From: Gaetbulibacter_A sp043876815
GTDB lineage: Bacteria > Bacteroidota > Bacteroidia > Flavobacteriales > Flavobacteriaceae
Assembly: GCF_043876815.1 (NCBI RefSeq)
Contig: NZ_JBAWKA010000001.1
Coordinates: forward strand, 620,001 to 684,000
Reading direction: 5' to 3'
Length of the DNA: 64,000 bases
Both the position numbers and the translations under genes were made by a program. Shown here piece by piece: positions 34,974-43,599 of this stretch. Every line of letters begins with the position of its first letter. The first letter of the stretch is position 1. The notes below the pieces were generated by a model. That model was given only the letters and a program-made list of their open reading frames with translations, searched no databases and was not told where the DNA came from.

Positions 34974-37949
34974 ATGCAAAACAAAGGATTAGTAAAATTA
35001 TTCGCTATTATGTTTGGTTTGGTAAGTATCTATCAATTGTCATTCACCTTCAAAACGAATGCTATTGAAGATAATGCTGAACAACAAGCAATTAATTCAA
35101 TCCCCGATTCAGAAACTAATTATCGGGAAAAGCGCAGCCAAGAAGAGGCACGGTATTTAGACTCGATTGCCAACGATACGGTATTCAATATAGGAATCGC
35201 AAAATATACCTTTAATCAGGTTAAAGAAAAGGCCATGCCTTTAGGTTTAGACCTTAAAGGCGGGGTTAGTGTTACGCTTCAGATTTCTGTAAAAGATATT
35301 TTAGTAGCCTTAGCCAATCGCACAACAAACCCTGTATTCAATAAGGCGTTGGATGATGCCAGTGAGATCCAAAAAAATAGTCAAAACACGTATTTGGAAG
35401 ACTTTTTTGCCGCCTTTGATAAAATCAAAGGAGATACGAAATTAGCATCACCTGATATTTTTTACACCAAAGCATTAGACGGTGAAATAAACGGAACGAT
35501 GTCTGATGATGAGGTAAAACAAGTTATTGAACAAAAGGTTGACGAGTCTATTGTATCAGCTTTTGAAGTATTAAGAAAACGTATTGATGAATTTGGTGTT
35601 ACCCAACCCACCATTCAGCGATTGGGAACCTCTGGACGTATTCTTGTTGAATTACCTGGAGTAAAGGATAAAGAACGTGCGATTCGTTTATTACAGAATA
35701 CAGCACAGCTTGAATTCTGGGAAGTTAATAAAAATCAAGCATTATATACCTTCTTAAATCAAGCCAATGAGGCTTTAAAAGATATTGTTGGAGACCAGGG
35801 TGATGAAAAGACCGAAGAGTCTCAGGACATTGAGGATGCCGATCAGGATTCAACTATTGATGAACTCTTGGGTGAAGCTGCTACAGATTCAACGACGGTT
35901 AAACCTGAAAATAATCCATTAACAAGTTTATTGTTTCAATCCCCAAATCCTTCAGCTATTGCTATGATTAATGAGAAGGATAAAGAAAAGGTAAAACGAT
36001 ATTTAAACATGGCACCAATCCGTGCTTTGCTCGCTCCGGAGCAACGTTATACTAAATTTGCTTTCGGGAAATCTCAAAGTGATAGCGAGCTTATTAATTT
36101 GTATGCCTTGGTAGGGAATCGAGATGACGTTCCTGAATTAAGTGGTTCTGTTATTGTTGATGCCCGTCAGGCATTTGGTCAAACTAATCAACCGGAAGTG
36201 TCCATGCAGATGAATGCAAAAGGCGCAAAGATTTGGGAAGAAATGACTACGAAAGCCTATAATGATAAAGGCTATATCGCGATTGTTCTAGATGATATTG
36301 TTTATTCTGCACCAGGTGTTACCAATGGTCCAATTAGCGGAGGTAACTCATCTATTTCAGGTGATTTCTCTTTAAATGAAGCTATAGATTTAGCGAACGT
36401 TTTACGTGCAGGTAAATTACCGGCTTCAGCGGATATTATTCAAAGTGAGGTGGTAGGACCGTCTTTAGGACAGGAATCTATAGACAGTGGTACGAAGTCA
36501 TTCTTAATTGCTTTAGTATTGGTGTTATTATGGATGATTATGTACTATGGCAAATCTGGTGGTTTCGCTGATATTGCCATGATTTTTAATATCCTACTCA
36601 TTTTTGGAGTGCTTTCCGGCTTGGGCGCCGTACTTACACTTCCAGGCATTGCAGGTATTGTATTAACAATAGGTATGTCCGTGGATGCGAATGTTCTTAT
36701 CTATGAGCGTATTAGGGAGGAGCTGATTAAAGGTAAAGGTCAGCGTGAATCGGTTAACGATGGTTTCAGTAATGCCTTATCATCAATTTTAGATGCTAAC
36801 ATTACTACCGGCCTTACGGCATTAATCCTTTTCATTTTTGGTTCCGGGCCTATTAAAGGATTCGCTACAACCTTACTAATTGGTATAGGTACATCCTTAT
36901 TTACAGCTATTTTTATAACCAGATTATTAATTGACTGGTACGTTAATAAAGGTGGTAACCTGACCTTTACTACCGCTGTAACCAAAAATCTTTTCAAAAA
37001 TATCAATGTGAATTTCTTGAATAAGCGCAAGGTAGCCTATATTGTTTCAGGTTCTATGATCCTTGTTAGTTTAGGATCATTATTTACAAACGGACTAGAT
37101 CAGGGTGTTGATTTTGTTGGGGGTAGAACCTATCAGGTTCGTTTTGCACAGGATGTGAGTCCAACTGAAATTCAAGCGGAATTAGTAGATGTTTTTGGTA
37201 GTGCTGAGGTAAAAACTTTTGGTACAGCAAATCAATTGAAAATTACGACCAAGTATAAAGTAAATGAAGCCGGAAGTGAGGTTGACGAGGAGATCAGAAG
37301 CGAATTGTTTTCTGCCCTACAGCCGTATTTAGAAGGGGTTACTTACGATGATTTTATTAGCGATTCAGATACTAAAACGGTTGGACTTTTAAAGTACGAT
37401 AAAGTAACACCAACCATTGCCGATGATATTAAACAACAATCGATTTGGGCTGTTTTTGGGTCATTAATCGTTGTGTTCTTATATATCTTATTACGTTTTA
37501 AACGTTGGCAATTCTCATTAGGTGCTGTGACAGCCGTATTCCATGACGTATTAATTACTTTAGGAATATTCTCGCTTACGTACAAGTTTATGCCATTTAA
37601 CATGGAAATTGATCAGGCGTTTATTGCTGCGATCCTGACTGTGATTGGTTATTCTCTTAACGATACCGTTGTGGTATTCGATAGGATTCGTGAGTTTTAT
37701 AACGAACACAGTAAATGGCCTTTTAATAAGGTTATAAACCTGTCTTTAAGCAGTACCTTGAGTAGAACCTTAAACACCTCACTCACTACTTTAGTCGTAT
37801 TATTGGCTATATTTATTTTTGGTGGCGATTCCATTCGAGGGTTTATGTTCGCCTTAATTGTGGGTGTCATCGTAGGTACATACTCATCGTTGTTTATTGC
37901 AACACCAATTATGTACGATTCTGTAAAGGAAAAAGAAGATAAAAAATAA
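34974..37949 (+). CDS. secDF: fused SecD-SecF protein translocase subunit
   Basis: A 991-aa inner-membrane protein that uses the proton gradient to pull exported proteins through SecYEG. The SecD half has an N-terminal helix, the signature PLGLDLKGGVSVTL, a large periplasmic domain with an acidic insert (DQGDEKTEESQDIEDADQD) and six helices with GMSVDANVLIYERIREEL. The SecF half follows with GVDFVGGRTYQVRF and IGYSLNDTVVVFDRIREF. Fusion of the two is common in Bacteroidota. I set the start at the ATG at 34974; an earlier TTG at 34932 lies in the promoter. It converges on the DUF192 gene through a bidirectional terminator. Confidence 0.97.
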   Translation: MQNKGLVKLFAIMFGLVSIYQLSFTFKTNAIEDNAEQQAINSIPDSETNYREKRSQEEARYLDSIANDTVFNIGIAKYTFNQVKEKAMPLGLDLKGGVSVTLQISVKDILVALANRTTNPVFNKALDDASEIQKNSQNTYLEDFFAAFDKIKGDTKLASPDIFYTKALDGEINGTMSDDEVKQVIEQKVDESIVSAFEVLRKRIDEFGVTQPTIQRLGTSGRILVELPGVKDKERAIRLLQNTAQLEFWEVNKNQALYTFLNQANEALKDIVGDQGDEKTEESQDIEDADQDSTIDELLGEAATDSTTVKPENNPLTSLLFQSPNPSAIAMINEKDKEKVKRYLNMAPIRALLAPEQRYTKFAFGKSQSDSELINLYALVGNRDDVPELSGSVIVDARQAFGQTNQPEVSMQMNAKGAKIWEEMTTKAYNDKGYIAIVLDDIVYSAPGVTNGPISGGNSSISGDFSLNEAIDLANVLRAGKLPASADIIQSEVVGPSLGQESIDSGTKSFLIALVLVLLWMIMYYGKSGGFADIAMIFNILLIFGVLSGLGAVLTLPGIAGIVLTIGMSVDANVLIYERIREELIKGKGQRESVNDGFSNALSSILDANITTGLTALILFIFGSGPIKGFATTLLIGIGTSLFTAIFITRLLIDWYVNKGGNLTFTTAVTKNLFKNINVNFLNKRKVAYIVSGSMILVSLGSLFTNGLDQGVDFVGGRTYQVRFAQDVSPTEIQAELVDVFGSAEVKTFGTANQLKITTKYKVNEAGSEVDEEIRSELFSALQPYLEGVTYDDFISDSDTKTVGLLKYDKVTPTIADDIKQQSIWAVFGSLIVVFLYILLRFKRWQFSLGAVTAVFHDVLITLGIFSLTYKFMPFNMEIDQAFIAAILTVIGYSLNDTVVVFDRIREFYNEHSKWPFNKVINLSLSSTLSRTLNTSLTTLVVLLAIFIFGGDSIRGFMFALIVGVIVGTYSSLFIATPIMYDSVKEKEDKK

Positions 37950-37975
37950 AGGACTGGACTAACTAAATTGTTCGT

Positions 37976-38013
37976 AAAAGCCTGTCAGCATCTGAGTTGA
38001 CAGGCTTTTTTTT
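37976..38013. terminator. bidirectional terminator between secDF and the DUF192 gene
   Basis: Stem AAAAGCCTGTCA / TGACAGGCTTTT with a ten-base loop and a T run on the plus side and A run on the other. Confidence 0.88.
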
Positions 38014-38030
38014 ATGATGAAGGAACAATT

Positions 38031-38525
38031 TTATTCTTTTTTGAAGGCAATAGAATCACCCTTCGAAAGGTTCCAGCTGTCTGCTAAACCACCGTTAACT
38101 TCCAAAACATATTTGGCTGGTCCTTCTGATGGTAGTGACCCTTGATTAAATGGTTTGGCGTTTTTTTGAATACTTACCACTTTTTGTTGTGCATCTAAAA
38201 AGATAATATCCAATGGTATTTCCGTATTTTTCATGTAGAAGGATCGAGGTGCTTCATCTTCAAAAATAAAAAGCATGCCACGATCAGTTTTCATAGTAGG
38301 ACGATACATCATACCCGTTTCTCTTTCATATTCGGTATCGGCAATTTCGATATTTAAATGAATAGTCAAGCTGTCTTTTGTGAATAGGGTTAATGAACCT
38401 TCTTTTTTAAACGTGATTTTGGTTTGTTCAACCACTTTCGGTTTATGTTTACAAGATATATTCAGACTTAAACTTAAAGCCCCTAATAGTATTAAAGATG
38501 AACGGATTGCTTTTTTAGCCAGCAT
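38031..38525 (-). CDS. DUF192 lipoprotein
   Basis: A 164-aa protein with a lipoprotein signal peptide (SLNISCKHK) and a DUF192 domain: ETGMMYRPTMKTDRGMLFIFEDEAPRSFYMKNTEIPLDIIFLD and the C-terminal YVLEVNGGLADSW are characteristic in arrangement. The family is widespread and of unknown function. It sits 10 bp downstream of lgt, and being a lipoprotein it would be a substrate of Lgt. Confidence 0.88.
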   Translation of the reverse strand: MLAKKAIRSSLILLGALSLSLNISCKHKPKVVEQTKITFKKEGSLTLFTKDSLTIHLNIEIADTEYERETGMMYRPTMKTDRGMLFIFEDEAPRSFYMKNTEIPLDIIFLDAQQKVVSIQKNAKPFNQGSLPSEGPAKYVLEVNGGLADSWNLSKGDSIAFKKE

Positions 38526-38535
38526 AGCTTTTCAA

Positions 38536-39456
38536 TTATTTTACTGTATGTTTAGGTTTGTATTGGAACATGAAGTATAAACCGATTAAAATGAACGGAA
38601 TACTTAGCCATTGGCCCGTATCTAACCCAAACCAATCAATGTATTCATCTCCTTGAGGTTCTTTTACAAATTCTACAAAGAATCTGATCGTCCATAATAA
38701 GATTAAGAACAGTCCAAATAGGAAGCCCCTCTGATTCTTTTTTTCTGTTTTCGAGTAGAAATACCACAGAATGAGAAAAACAAAGATATAGCTGAATGAT
38801 TCGTATAATTGTGCCGGATGACGGTAGGGGACCTTTTCTAAAAGTTCTTGATTTTTTCCAATAGCGTCATAGGCTTTTTGAACGTTTTGAATTCCTGTGA
38901 GGCGAACGGCCTCATAACGATTATAATAATTCTGAATGAAGCGAACACCGAAGTCAGATTGGGTTACTTTTCCAATAATCTCTGAGTTAATAAAATTACC
39001 GATACGTATAAATACCGCGCCTGAGGCGACCGAAATTACAACCCGGTCCAAGATCCACAAAAGAGATTTGTATTTGTATTTCTTGCGGTATAAATACAAG
39101 CCGATGATGATTCCGATGGCCGCTCCGTGACTGGCAAGGCCTTGAAAACCCGTGAATTCAAATCCACCTTTGAATTTAAAAGGTAAAAATATGCTAAAAA
39201 AATCTTGTGAGATCAATTCTGACTGATAAAACAGGACGTGGCCTAAACGGGCGCCAATCATGGTAGATAGCACCGTATACATAAACAAAGGGTCAAGAAA
39301 ATCTAGAGATATCTTTTCTTTTTTATAAATGTATTTCATAATGTACCAGCCTAAAACAAAGGCTACTACCCACATTAAACTATAAAAGTGGAGCTTGAAG
39401 TTTCCAACAATGTCGATACCCGTTAGCGGATTCCAATCGAATTTTAAGAGCTGCAT
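38536..39456 (-). CDS. lgt: prolipoprotein diacylglyceryl transferase
   Basis: A 306-aa integral inner-membrane enzyme that adds diacylglycerol to the lipobox Cys of prolipoproteins. Seven transmembrane helices are suggested. The signature appears as IRIGNFINSEIIGKVTQSDFG, the HGAAIG block provides the conserved His-Gly, and HPAQLYESF is the C-terminal family motif. It precedes the DUF192 lipoprotein gene and probably shares its transcript. Confidence 0.97.
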   Translation of the reverse strand: MQLLKFDWNPLTGIDIVGNFKLHFYSLMWVVAFVLGWYIMKYIYKKEKISLDFLDPLFMYTVLSTMIGARLGHVLFYQSELISQDFFSIFLPFKFKGGFEFTGFQGLASHGAAIGIIIGLYLYRKKYKYKSLLWILDRVVISVASGAVFIRIGNFINSEIIGKVTQSDFGVRFIQNYYNRYEAVRLTGIQNVQKAYDAIGKNQELLEKVPYRHPAQLYESFSYIFVFLILWYFYSKTEKKNQRGFLFGLFLILLWTIRFFVEFVKEPQGDEYIDWFGLDTGQWLSIPFILIGLYFMFQYKPKHTVK

Positions 39457-39509
39457 AATTATTAATTTTCAGGGTAAAGATAATTAAAAGCAGAGGTCTT
39501 TATGTAACT

Positions 39510-40652
39510 TTAGTTTAGAAGTTCCGTAATTTCTACCTCAAAAATTAAGTTTGTTTTACCAGGAATACCTTGCATTCCGTACTCTCCATAGGCCAAATGA
39601 TAGGGGATAAATAAAGTTGCTTTATCACCTACACTTAATTGTCTAAGTCCTTCTTTAAAACCGGCAATCATTTGTGCATCAGGACTCAAGTCGCATTCAA
39701 TAGGTTGGTAGCCATTACGTGCCTTACGTTTTGGATTTACCATTTTATTCTTTTCAGCAGTTTCGAGCCTACTGGTCTCCAATAGTTTCCCATTTTCAAA
39801 ATACAGGGAATAATGGGCTAATACATCAGAAGTTTCTTTAAGTTTAGGTCCATCACCTTGCTTTGTTATCAAGTATTTTAAACCCGAAGGCAAAGCAATG
39901 GCATTTTCTTTTTGTTTCTCGAATTTTTCCTTATTGGCCTTTAATAAAGCTGCTTCTTTTGCGGCCTTCTCTTTTTCAAGACGCTCTGCCTTTGCTAACT
40001 GATCCTTAAATACTTGTGGTGCGTCAAAATTCTTTGCATCACTGCCTTTCCTGATGATATTAAGTTCTTCAATAGTATCTTCTTGTTCAATGGTATCGAT
40101 AACGCTTAAACCTTTTATGATTTCTCCAAAAATAGTATGACAGCTTACACGGCTGTTTTCACAAGGTTTTAGAAGCGTGTCTTCGTCATAGGCATTGAGC
40201 CAGGGTGTTTCTTTGTGGGTGATATAAAACTGACTTCCATTGGTATTGTATCCGGAATTAGCCATGGCTAAAATGCCTTTTTTATCGTGTTTCAAATCCG
40301 GAGAAAATTCATCATTAAATTTATAGCCTGGATCGCCGCTTCCGGTTCCTGTGGGATCACCACTTTGAATCATAAAATCTTTGATGACACGATGAAAAAT
40401 TAGTCCGTTGTAAAACTTTTTACCTTGATAACTACTGTCTGCTAAAGGGTTATTACCTTCAGCGAGCGAAACGAAATTTGCTACGGTAGCAGGTACTTTT
40501 TTATAATACAACTCGGCTAACATAGTGCCTTTGTTTGTTACAAATTCGGCATAAAGACCATCATTTAAATCGGGATATTGCGCTTTACAGGCACTTAAAC
40601 TAAAAGCAAGTAATACCCCTAAAACCCTAAGTGCAGGTTTAATTGATACCAT
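39510..40652 (-). CDS. dual cyclophilin-FKBP peptidyl-prolyl isomerase, lipoprotein
   Basis: A 380-aa protein with lipobox LSACKAQ at about residue 21. A cyclophilin domain (about 30-225) has FYNGLIFHRVIKDFMIQSGDP and NGSQFYIT; a charged coiled coil (about 230-265, KAERLEKEKAAKEAALLK) follows; then an FKBP domain (about 270-380, IAGFKEGLRQLSVGDKATLFIP, LAYGEYG) closes it. Fusion of both immunophilin families in one chain has been reported in Flavobacterium as a CFBP type. It should act in the periplasm or outer membrane in protein folding. Start set at 40652 (MVSIKPALR), which places the signal peptide correctly. It lies 2 bp after gldI. Confidence 0.92.
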   Translation of the reverse strand: MVSIKPALRVLGVLLAFSLSACKAQYPDLNDGLYAEFVTNKGTMLAELYYKKVPATVANFVSLAEGNNPLADSSYQGKKFYNGLIFHRVIKDFMIQSGDPTGTGSGDPGYKFNDEFSPDLKHDKKGILAMANSGYNTNGSQFYITHKETPWLNAYDEDTLLKPCENSRVSCHTIFGEIIKGLSVIDTIEQEDTIEELNIIRKGSDAKNFDAPQVFKDQLAKAERLEKEKAAKEAALLKANKEKFEKQKENAIALPSGLKYLITKQGDGPKLKETSDVLAHYSLYFENGKLLETSRLETAEKNKMVNPKRKARNGYQPIECDLSPDAQMIAGFKEGLRQLSVGDKATLFIPYHLAYGEYGMQGIPGKTNLIFEVEITELLN

Positions 40653-40654
40653 GA

Positions 40655-41197
40655 TTAATTGGTTTGGTTTTGTGTTATAGCGTTTAAGGTAACTTCGCAA
40701 ATAAGAGGCTCATTGCGTCCAATTTTATATTCATCACCATAATAGCCATAAGCTTTTTGGGATGGAAAAATAAAAGTTACTGTTTCACCTGGTTTCATAA
40801 GTTTTAAACCCTCACGGAGGCCACTAAACAGCTCTTCCTTGTCCATGATATAATCCTGATTTTTGAGATCATCTTTGGAATAGATCAATTGTCCGGACAG
40901 GGATTTTATATTATAGTCATAGTTGATTATATCCCCGAAAGCAGGTGTTGCTAAAGAATCTACTTCGGATTTTGTATTGTAGTAATACCAAAATCCGTTT
41001 TCAGAAGCTATGTACGTATTACCGTCCTTTTCCATGATCTTTTCGATACTCGCATATTCTCGTTCGTTGAGTGCTTTATTACGTGCGATTGACTCATCAA
41101 TGAAGGAACCTGATTTTGAAGTGATAGGTTTTCTTGCTTCGTGCGATTTGCAGCTTCCCAGGGCTATAGCCAGGAGCAATATCATCAATTTATTCAT
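40655..41197 (-). CDS. gldI: GldI-like FKBP peptidyl-prolyl isomerase (gliding-associated)
   Basis: A 180-aa lipoprotein (ALGSCKSHEA) with one FKBP domain: GDIINYDYNIKSLSGQLIYS, FSGLREGLKLMKPGETVTFIFPSQKAYGYYGDEYKIG. GldI of Flavobacterium johnsoniae is such a lipoprotein and is required for gliding. Its place directly after an NrnA-type gene agrees with flavobacterial gldI loci. It overlaps the upstream nrnA by 8 bp and precedes the dual isomerase by 2 bp, so all three are co-transcribed. Confidence 0.85.
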   Translation of the reverse strand: MNKLMILLLAIALGSCKSHEARKPITSKSGSFIDESIARNKALNEREYASIEKIMEKDGNTYIASENGFWYYYNTKSEVDSLATPAFGDIINYDYNIKSLSGQLIYSKDDLKNQDYIMDKEELFSGLREGLKLMKPGETVTFIFPSQKAYGYYGDEYKIGRNEPLICEVTLNAITQNQTN

Positions 41198-42209
41198 TAT
41201 TTAGGGCTTTATTATACTCAGGCAATATACTAATAAATTTTTCAACTGTATCTTTTAAGGATAAATGACTTTTCCCGCCTGCTGCATTGATATGACCCCC
41301 ACCATTAAAGTGCTTACGGGCCATGTCATTAACTGAAAAGTGACCTTCGGAGCGCAGTGATATTTTAACGATACCCTCTTGTTTGTCTTCAATAAATATA
41401 GCCGCCAAGACCACGTTTTCAAGTGATAATCCATAGTTCACGATGCCTTCAGTATCGCCTTTTTTGAAATTATATTTGTTAAGCTCTTCTTGCGAAAGCG
41501 TGATATAGGCCGCCCGGGATTCCGGGATAACTTTTAAATTGTTAAGAGCACAACCTAATAATTGCAGACGGTTATAGCTGTTCGAGTCGAAAACATGATT
41601 GTGAATATCGCTGTTTTGTGCTCCGGCTTCAATGAGGTGCGCGATAACCTGATGTGTTAAACTTGTTGTTGAGGAAAACCTGAATGAACCGGTATCAGTC
41701 ATGATCCCTGTATATAAACAGGTTGCAATTTCCGGAGTGATATGATCCAAAGCATCAAGGTGGTCCATAAAATGATAAATCATTTCGGAAGTGGAACTCA
41801 TCCGGACATCGCTATACGTGTACTTGGCATAGGAATCCGGTTCCTGATGATGATCTATCATGACTTTTAACGCTTTGCTATTCTCCAGAGGTTTTTCCAT
41901 TTGTCCGGTGCGGTGGAAGGCATTAAAATCCAGAGTGAAAATAATATCAGCTTTATCAATTTTAGAATCACAAATAGCGGTTTGTGTATCGTGCTTTAAA
42001 ATGTGTTCGTGACCTGGCATCCATTTTAAAAAAGAGGGATAATCGTTGGGCACAATAACCAGTACATGTTGATGATAGGTTTTCAGGAAGTGGTATAACC
42101 CAAGGCTGGAACCAATGGCGTCGCCATCCGGATTTTTATGGGTAACTATTACAATATTTTTTTCTGTAGTTAACAGTTTTTTTATATCGGTAAAATCTTG
42201 TTTCGTCAT
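41190..42209 (-). CDS. nrnA: DHH-family phosphoesterase, NrnA-like
   Basis: A 339-aa cytoplasmic phosphoesterase with the DHH active site: THKNPDGDAIGSSLG, FTLDFNAFHRTGQM, DHHQEPDSY, and the DHHA1 motif FNGGGHINAAGG. NrnA enzymes degrade short oligoribonucleotides and pAp; c-di-AMP-hydrolysing relatives share the fold, so the exact substrate is inferred. It heads the gldI operon. Confidence 0.9.
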   Translation of the reverse strand: MTKQDFTDIKKLLTTEKNIVIVTHKNPDGDAIGSSLGLYHFLKTYHQHVLVIVPNDYPSFLKWMPGHEHILKHDTQTAICDSKIDKADIIFTLDFNAFHRTGQMEKPLENSKALKVMIDHHQEPDSYAKYTYSDVRMSSTSEMIYHFMDHLDALDHITPEIATCLYTGIMTDTGSFRFSSTTSLTHQVIAHLIEAGAQNSDIHNHVFDSNSYNRLQLLGCALNNLKVIPESRAAYITLSQEELNKYNFKKGDTEGIVNYGLSLENVVLAAIFIEDKQEGIVKISLRSEGHFSVNDMARKHFNGGGHINAAGGKSHLSLKDTVEKFISILPEYNKALNNE

Positions 42210-42372
42210 AGATAGCGAAGATACAATTTAATAAAATACAGGTAAAATAGAAAATCGTACTTTTAAAGGGTTTTATTCATTTGTTTTAAAAGAACTGTTA
42301 GGCGTTAGATGGGAAGCATTTGTTTGCGTTAAACTTTTTTAAGCTTATACTAGGGATTCCTTTAAAAAACTG

Positions 42373-42380
42373 TACTTTTG
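42373..42380 (+). promoter_or_regulatory. -7 promoter element of ndk
   Basis: TACTTTTG matches TAnnTTTG, 23 bp before the ATG at 42404. Confidence 0.6.
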
Positions 42381-42403
42381 CCAAAAATTTTAAAAATACC
42401 ATA

Positions 42404-42823
42404 ATGGCAACAAATAGAACATTTACCATGATTAAGCCTGATGCAGTTGAGAACGGACACATAGGTGCTATTTTAGAAAAAATAGCGGCTTCAGGGTTTA
42501 GAATTGTGGCAATGAAATTAACACAAATGACTACTGGAGATGCAAAAACTTTTTACGGGGTGCATAAGGAGCGTCCATTCTTTGGAGAGCTCGTTGAATA
42601 TATGACCAGTGGCCCGATTGTGGCAGCTATTTTAGAAAAAGATAACGCCGTTGAAGATTTCAGAACCTTGATTGGTGCTACTAATCCTGAGGATGCTGCT
42701 GAAGGAACCATTAGAAAACTTTATGCAAAATCGATTGGTGAAAATGCCATTCATGGTAGCGATAGCGATGAAAATGCTGCTATTGAAGGTGCTTTTCATT
42801 TCTCAGGTCGGGAGATGTTTTAA
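42404..42823 (+). CDS. ndk: nucleoside diphosphate kinase
   Basis: Cytoplasmic enzyme transferring the gamma-phosphate between nucleoside triphosphates and diphosphates. The fold opens with TFTMIKPDAVENGHIG and the phospho-acceptor His is in NAIHGSDSDENAAIE. The 139-aa length is normal. The ATG at 42404 is the family start; the open frame continues 28 codons upstream only because no stop interrupts it, and the -7 element lies within that stretch. Confidence 0.97.
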   Translation: MATNRTFTMIKPDAVENGHIGAILEKIAASGFRIVAMKLTQMTTGDAKTFYGVHKERPFFGELVEYMTSGPIVAAILEKDNAVEDFRTLIGATNPEDAAEGTIRKLYAKSIGENAIHGSDSDENAAIEGAFHFSGREMF

Positions 42824-42835
42824 AACTCCCTGGTC

Positions 42836-42922
42836 GCGTTAGGCCTGCCTGCCGGTAGGTAGGGATTGAAGCGAACTACTGTGTAGTGCGCAAAGCCCGA
42901 AGGCCGAAAGAGCGTAACGCCC
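42836..42922. mobile_element. GCGTTA/TAACGC interspersed element, copy 1
   Basis: Non-coding element of about 87 bp with inverted ends (GCGTTAGG ... GTAACGCCC), lying directly after ndk. It shares ends and interior words (GGGATTGA, AAAGCCCGAAGGCCGAAAG-like) with the copy at 51777-51868. A 20-bp palindrome-like insert (CCTGCCTGCCGGTAGGTAGG) sits just inside its left end. Probably a REP- or MITE-like sequence. Confidence 0.6.
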
Positions 42923-42947
42923 AAATAAATAAGATACGATATGATAT

Positions 42948-42980
42948 AAAAAAAGGGAACCAATTTGGTTCCCTTTTTTT
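42948..42980. terminator. bidirectional terminator between ndk and cspA
   Basis: Palindrome AAAAAAAGGGAACCAA / TTTGGTTCCCTTTTTTT. It lies between element copy 1 and the convergent cspA gene. Confidence 0.9.
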
Positions 42981-43010
42981 GTTTTGTTGTAAGTGTGAAA
43001 GTATATTTTA

Positions 43011-43202
43011 TTAGATTACTTTTACGTTTACTGCGTTTAATCCTTTTCTTCCTTCTTGCAAATCAAATTCAACATTGTCGCCTTGACGAATTTCATCGAT
43101 TAATCCCGAAATGTGTACGAAATGTTCTTTGTTGTTGTCTTCTTCAACGATAAATCCAAATCCTTTAGAATCATTGAAGAACTTTACTGTACCTTTACTC
43201 AT
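43011..43202 (-). CDS. cspA: cold-shock domain protein
   Basis: A 63-aa single-domain RNA chaperone with RNP1 (KGFGFIV) and RNP2 (HFVHISGL) nucleic-acid-binding motifs in the usual order. The start is at 43202 (MSKGTVKFFND); extending the frame would add ten unrelated residues and run into the promoter. A -7 element lies 28 bp upstream on the minus strand. Confidence 0.95.
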   Translation of the reverse strand: MSKGTVKFFNDSKGFGFIVEEDNNKEHFVHISGLIDEIRQGDNVEFDLQEGRKGLNAVNVKVI

Positions 43203-43229
43203 TGTATTTGTATTATAATAAATTAGACA

Positions 43230-43237
43230 CAAAGGTA
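43230..43237 (-). promoter_or_regulatory. -7 promoter element of cspA
   Basis: On the minus strand TACCTTTG matches TAnnTTTG, 27 bp before the start codon. Confidence 0.6.
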
Positions 43238-43299
43238 CATTAAATACTTGTAAGTTGTTTTTTTTACCGGGATTATTTCAAATAATTTTTGAGATTCAA

Positions 43300-43596
43300 T
43301 TATCTTAAAATCAGTTTTTTAATTAAGGGTTTGCCCAGGGACTCGTTTAACATGTCGATTATTTTTTGTTTTCCGTAACTTAATTCTTCTCTCAATACGC
43401 TGGAACTGAGTTTTACGTAGAGGGTGTCGCTTTTTAAAATAATCTCGGTGGTATAATTGTTTACACCATTACCCATAAGGTCGCTCCAGGCATCGGCAAC
43501 ATGGATCTTGTCAAGGCCTTTTTCCAAATTGTTAGTCTCCACGAATTCTTTGAGAACGTCGCTGATGCTTAAATGTTCGTTATTACGTTTTGCCAT
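43300..43596 (-). CDS. DUF721 protein (DciA-related family)
   Basis: A 98-aa protein of the DUF721 family: ISDVLKEFVETNNLEKGLDKIHVADAW near the N-terminus, then TLYVKLSSSVLREELSYGKQKIIDMLNESLG. DUF721 proteins include the helicase-loader DciA, but this short Bacteroidota form lacks an obvious extended domain. It follows recF by 3 bp, which supports a DNA-metabolism role. Confidence 0.85.
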   Translation of the reverse strand: MAKRNNEHLSISDVLKEFVETNNLEKGLDKIHVADAWSDLMGNGVNNYTTEIILKSDTLYVKLSSSVLREELSYGKQKIIDMLNESLGKPLIKKLILR

Positions 43597-43599
43597 GGT

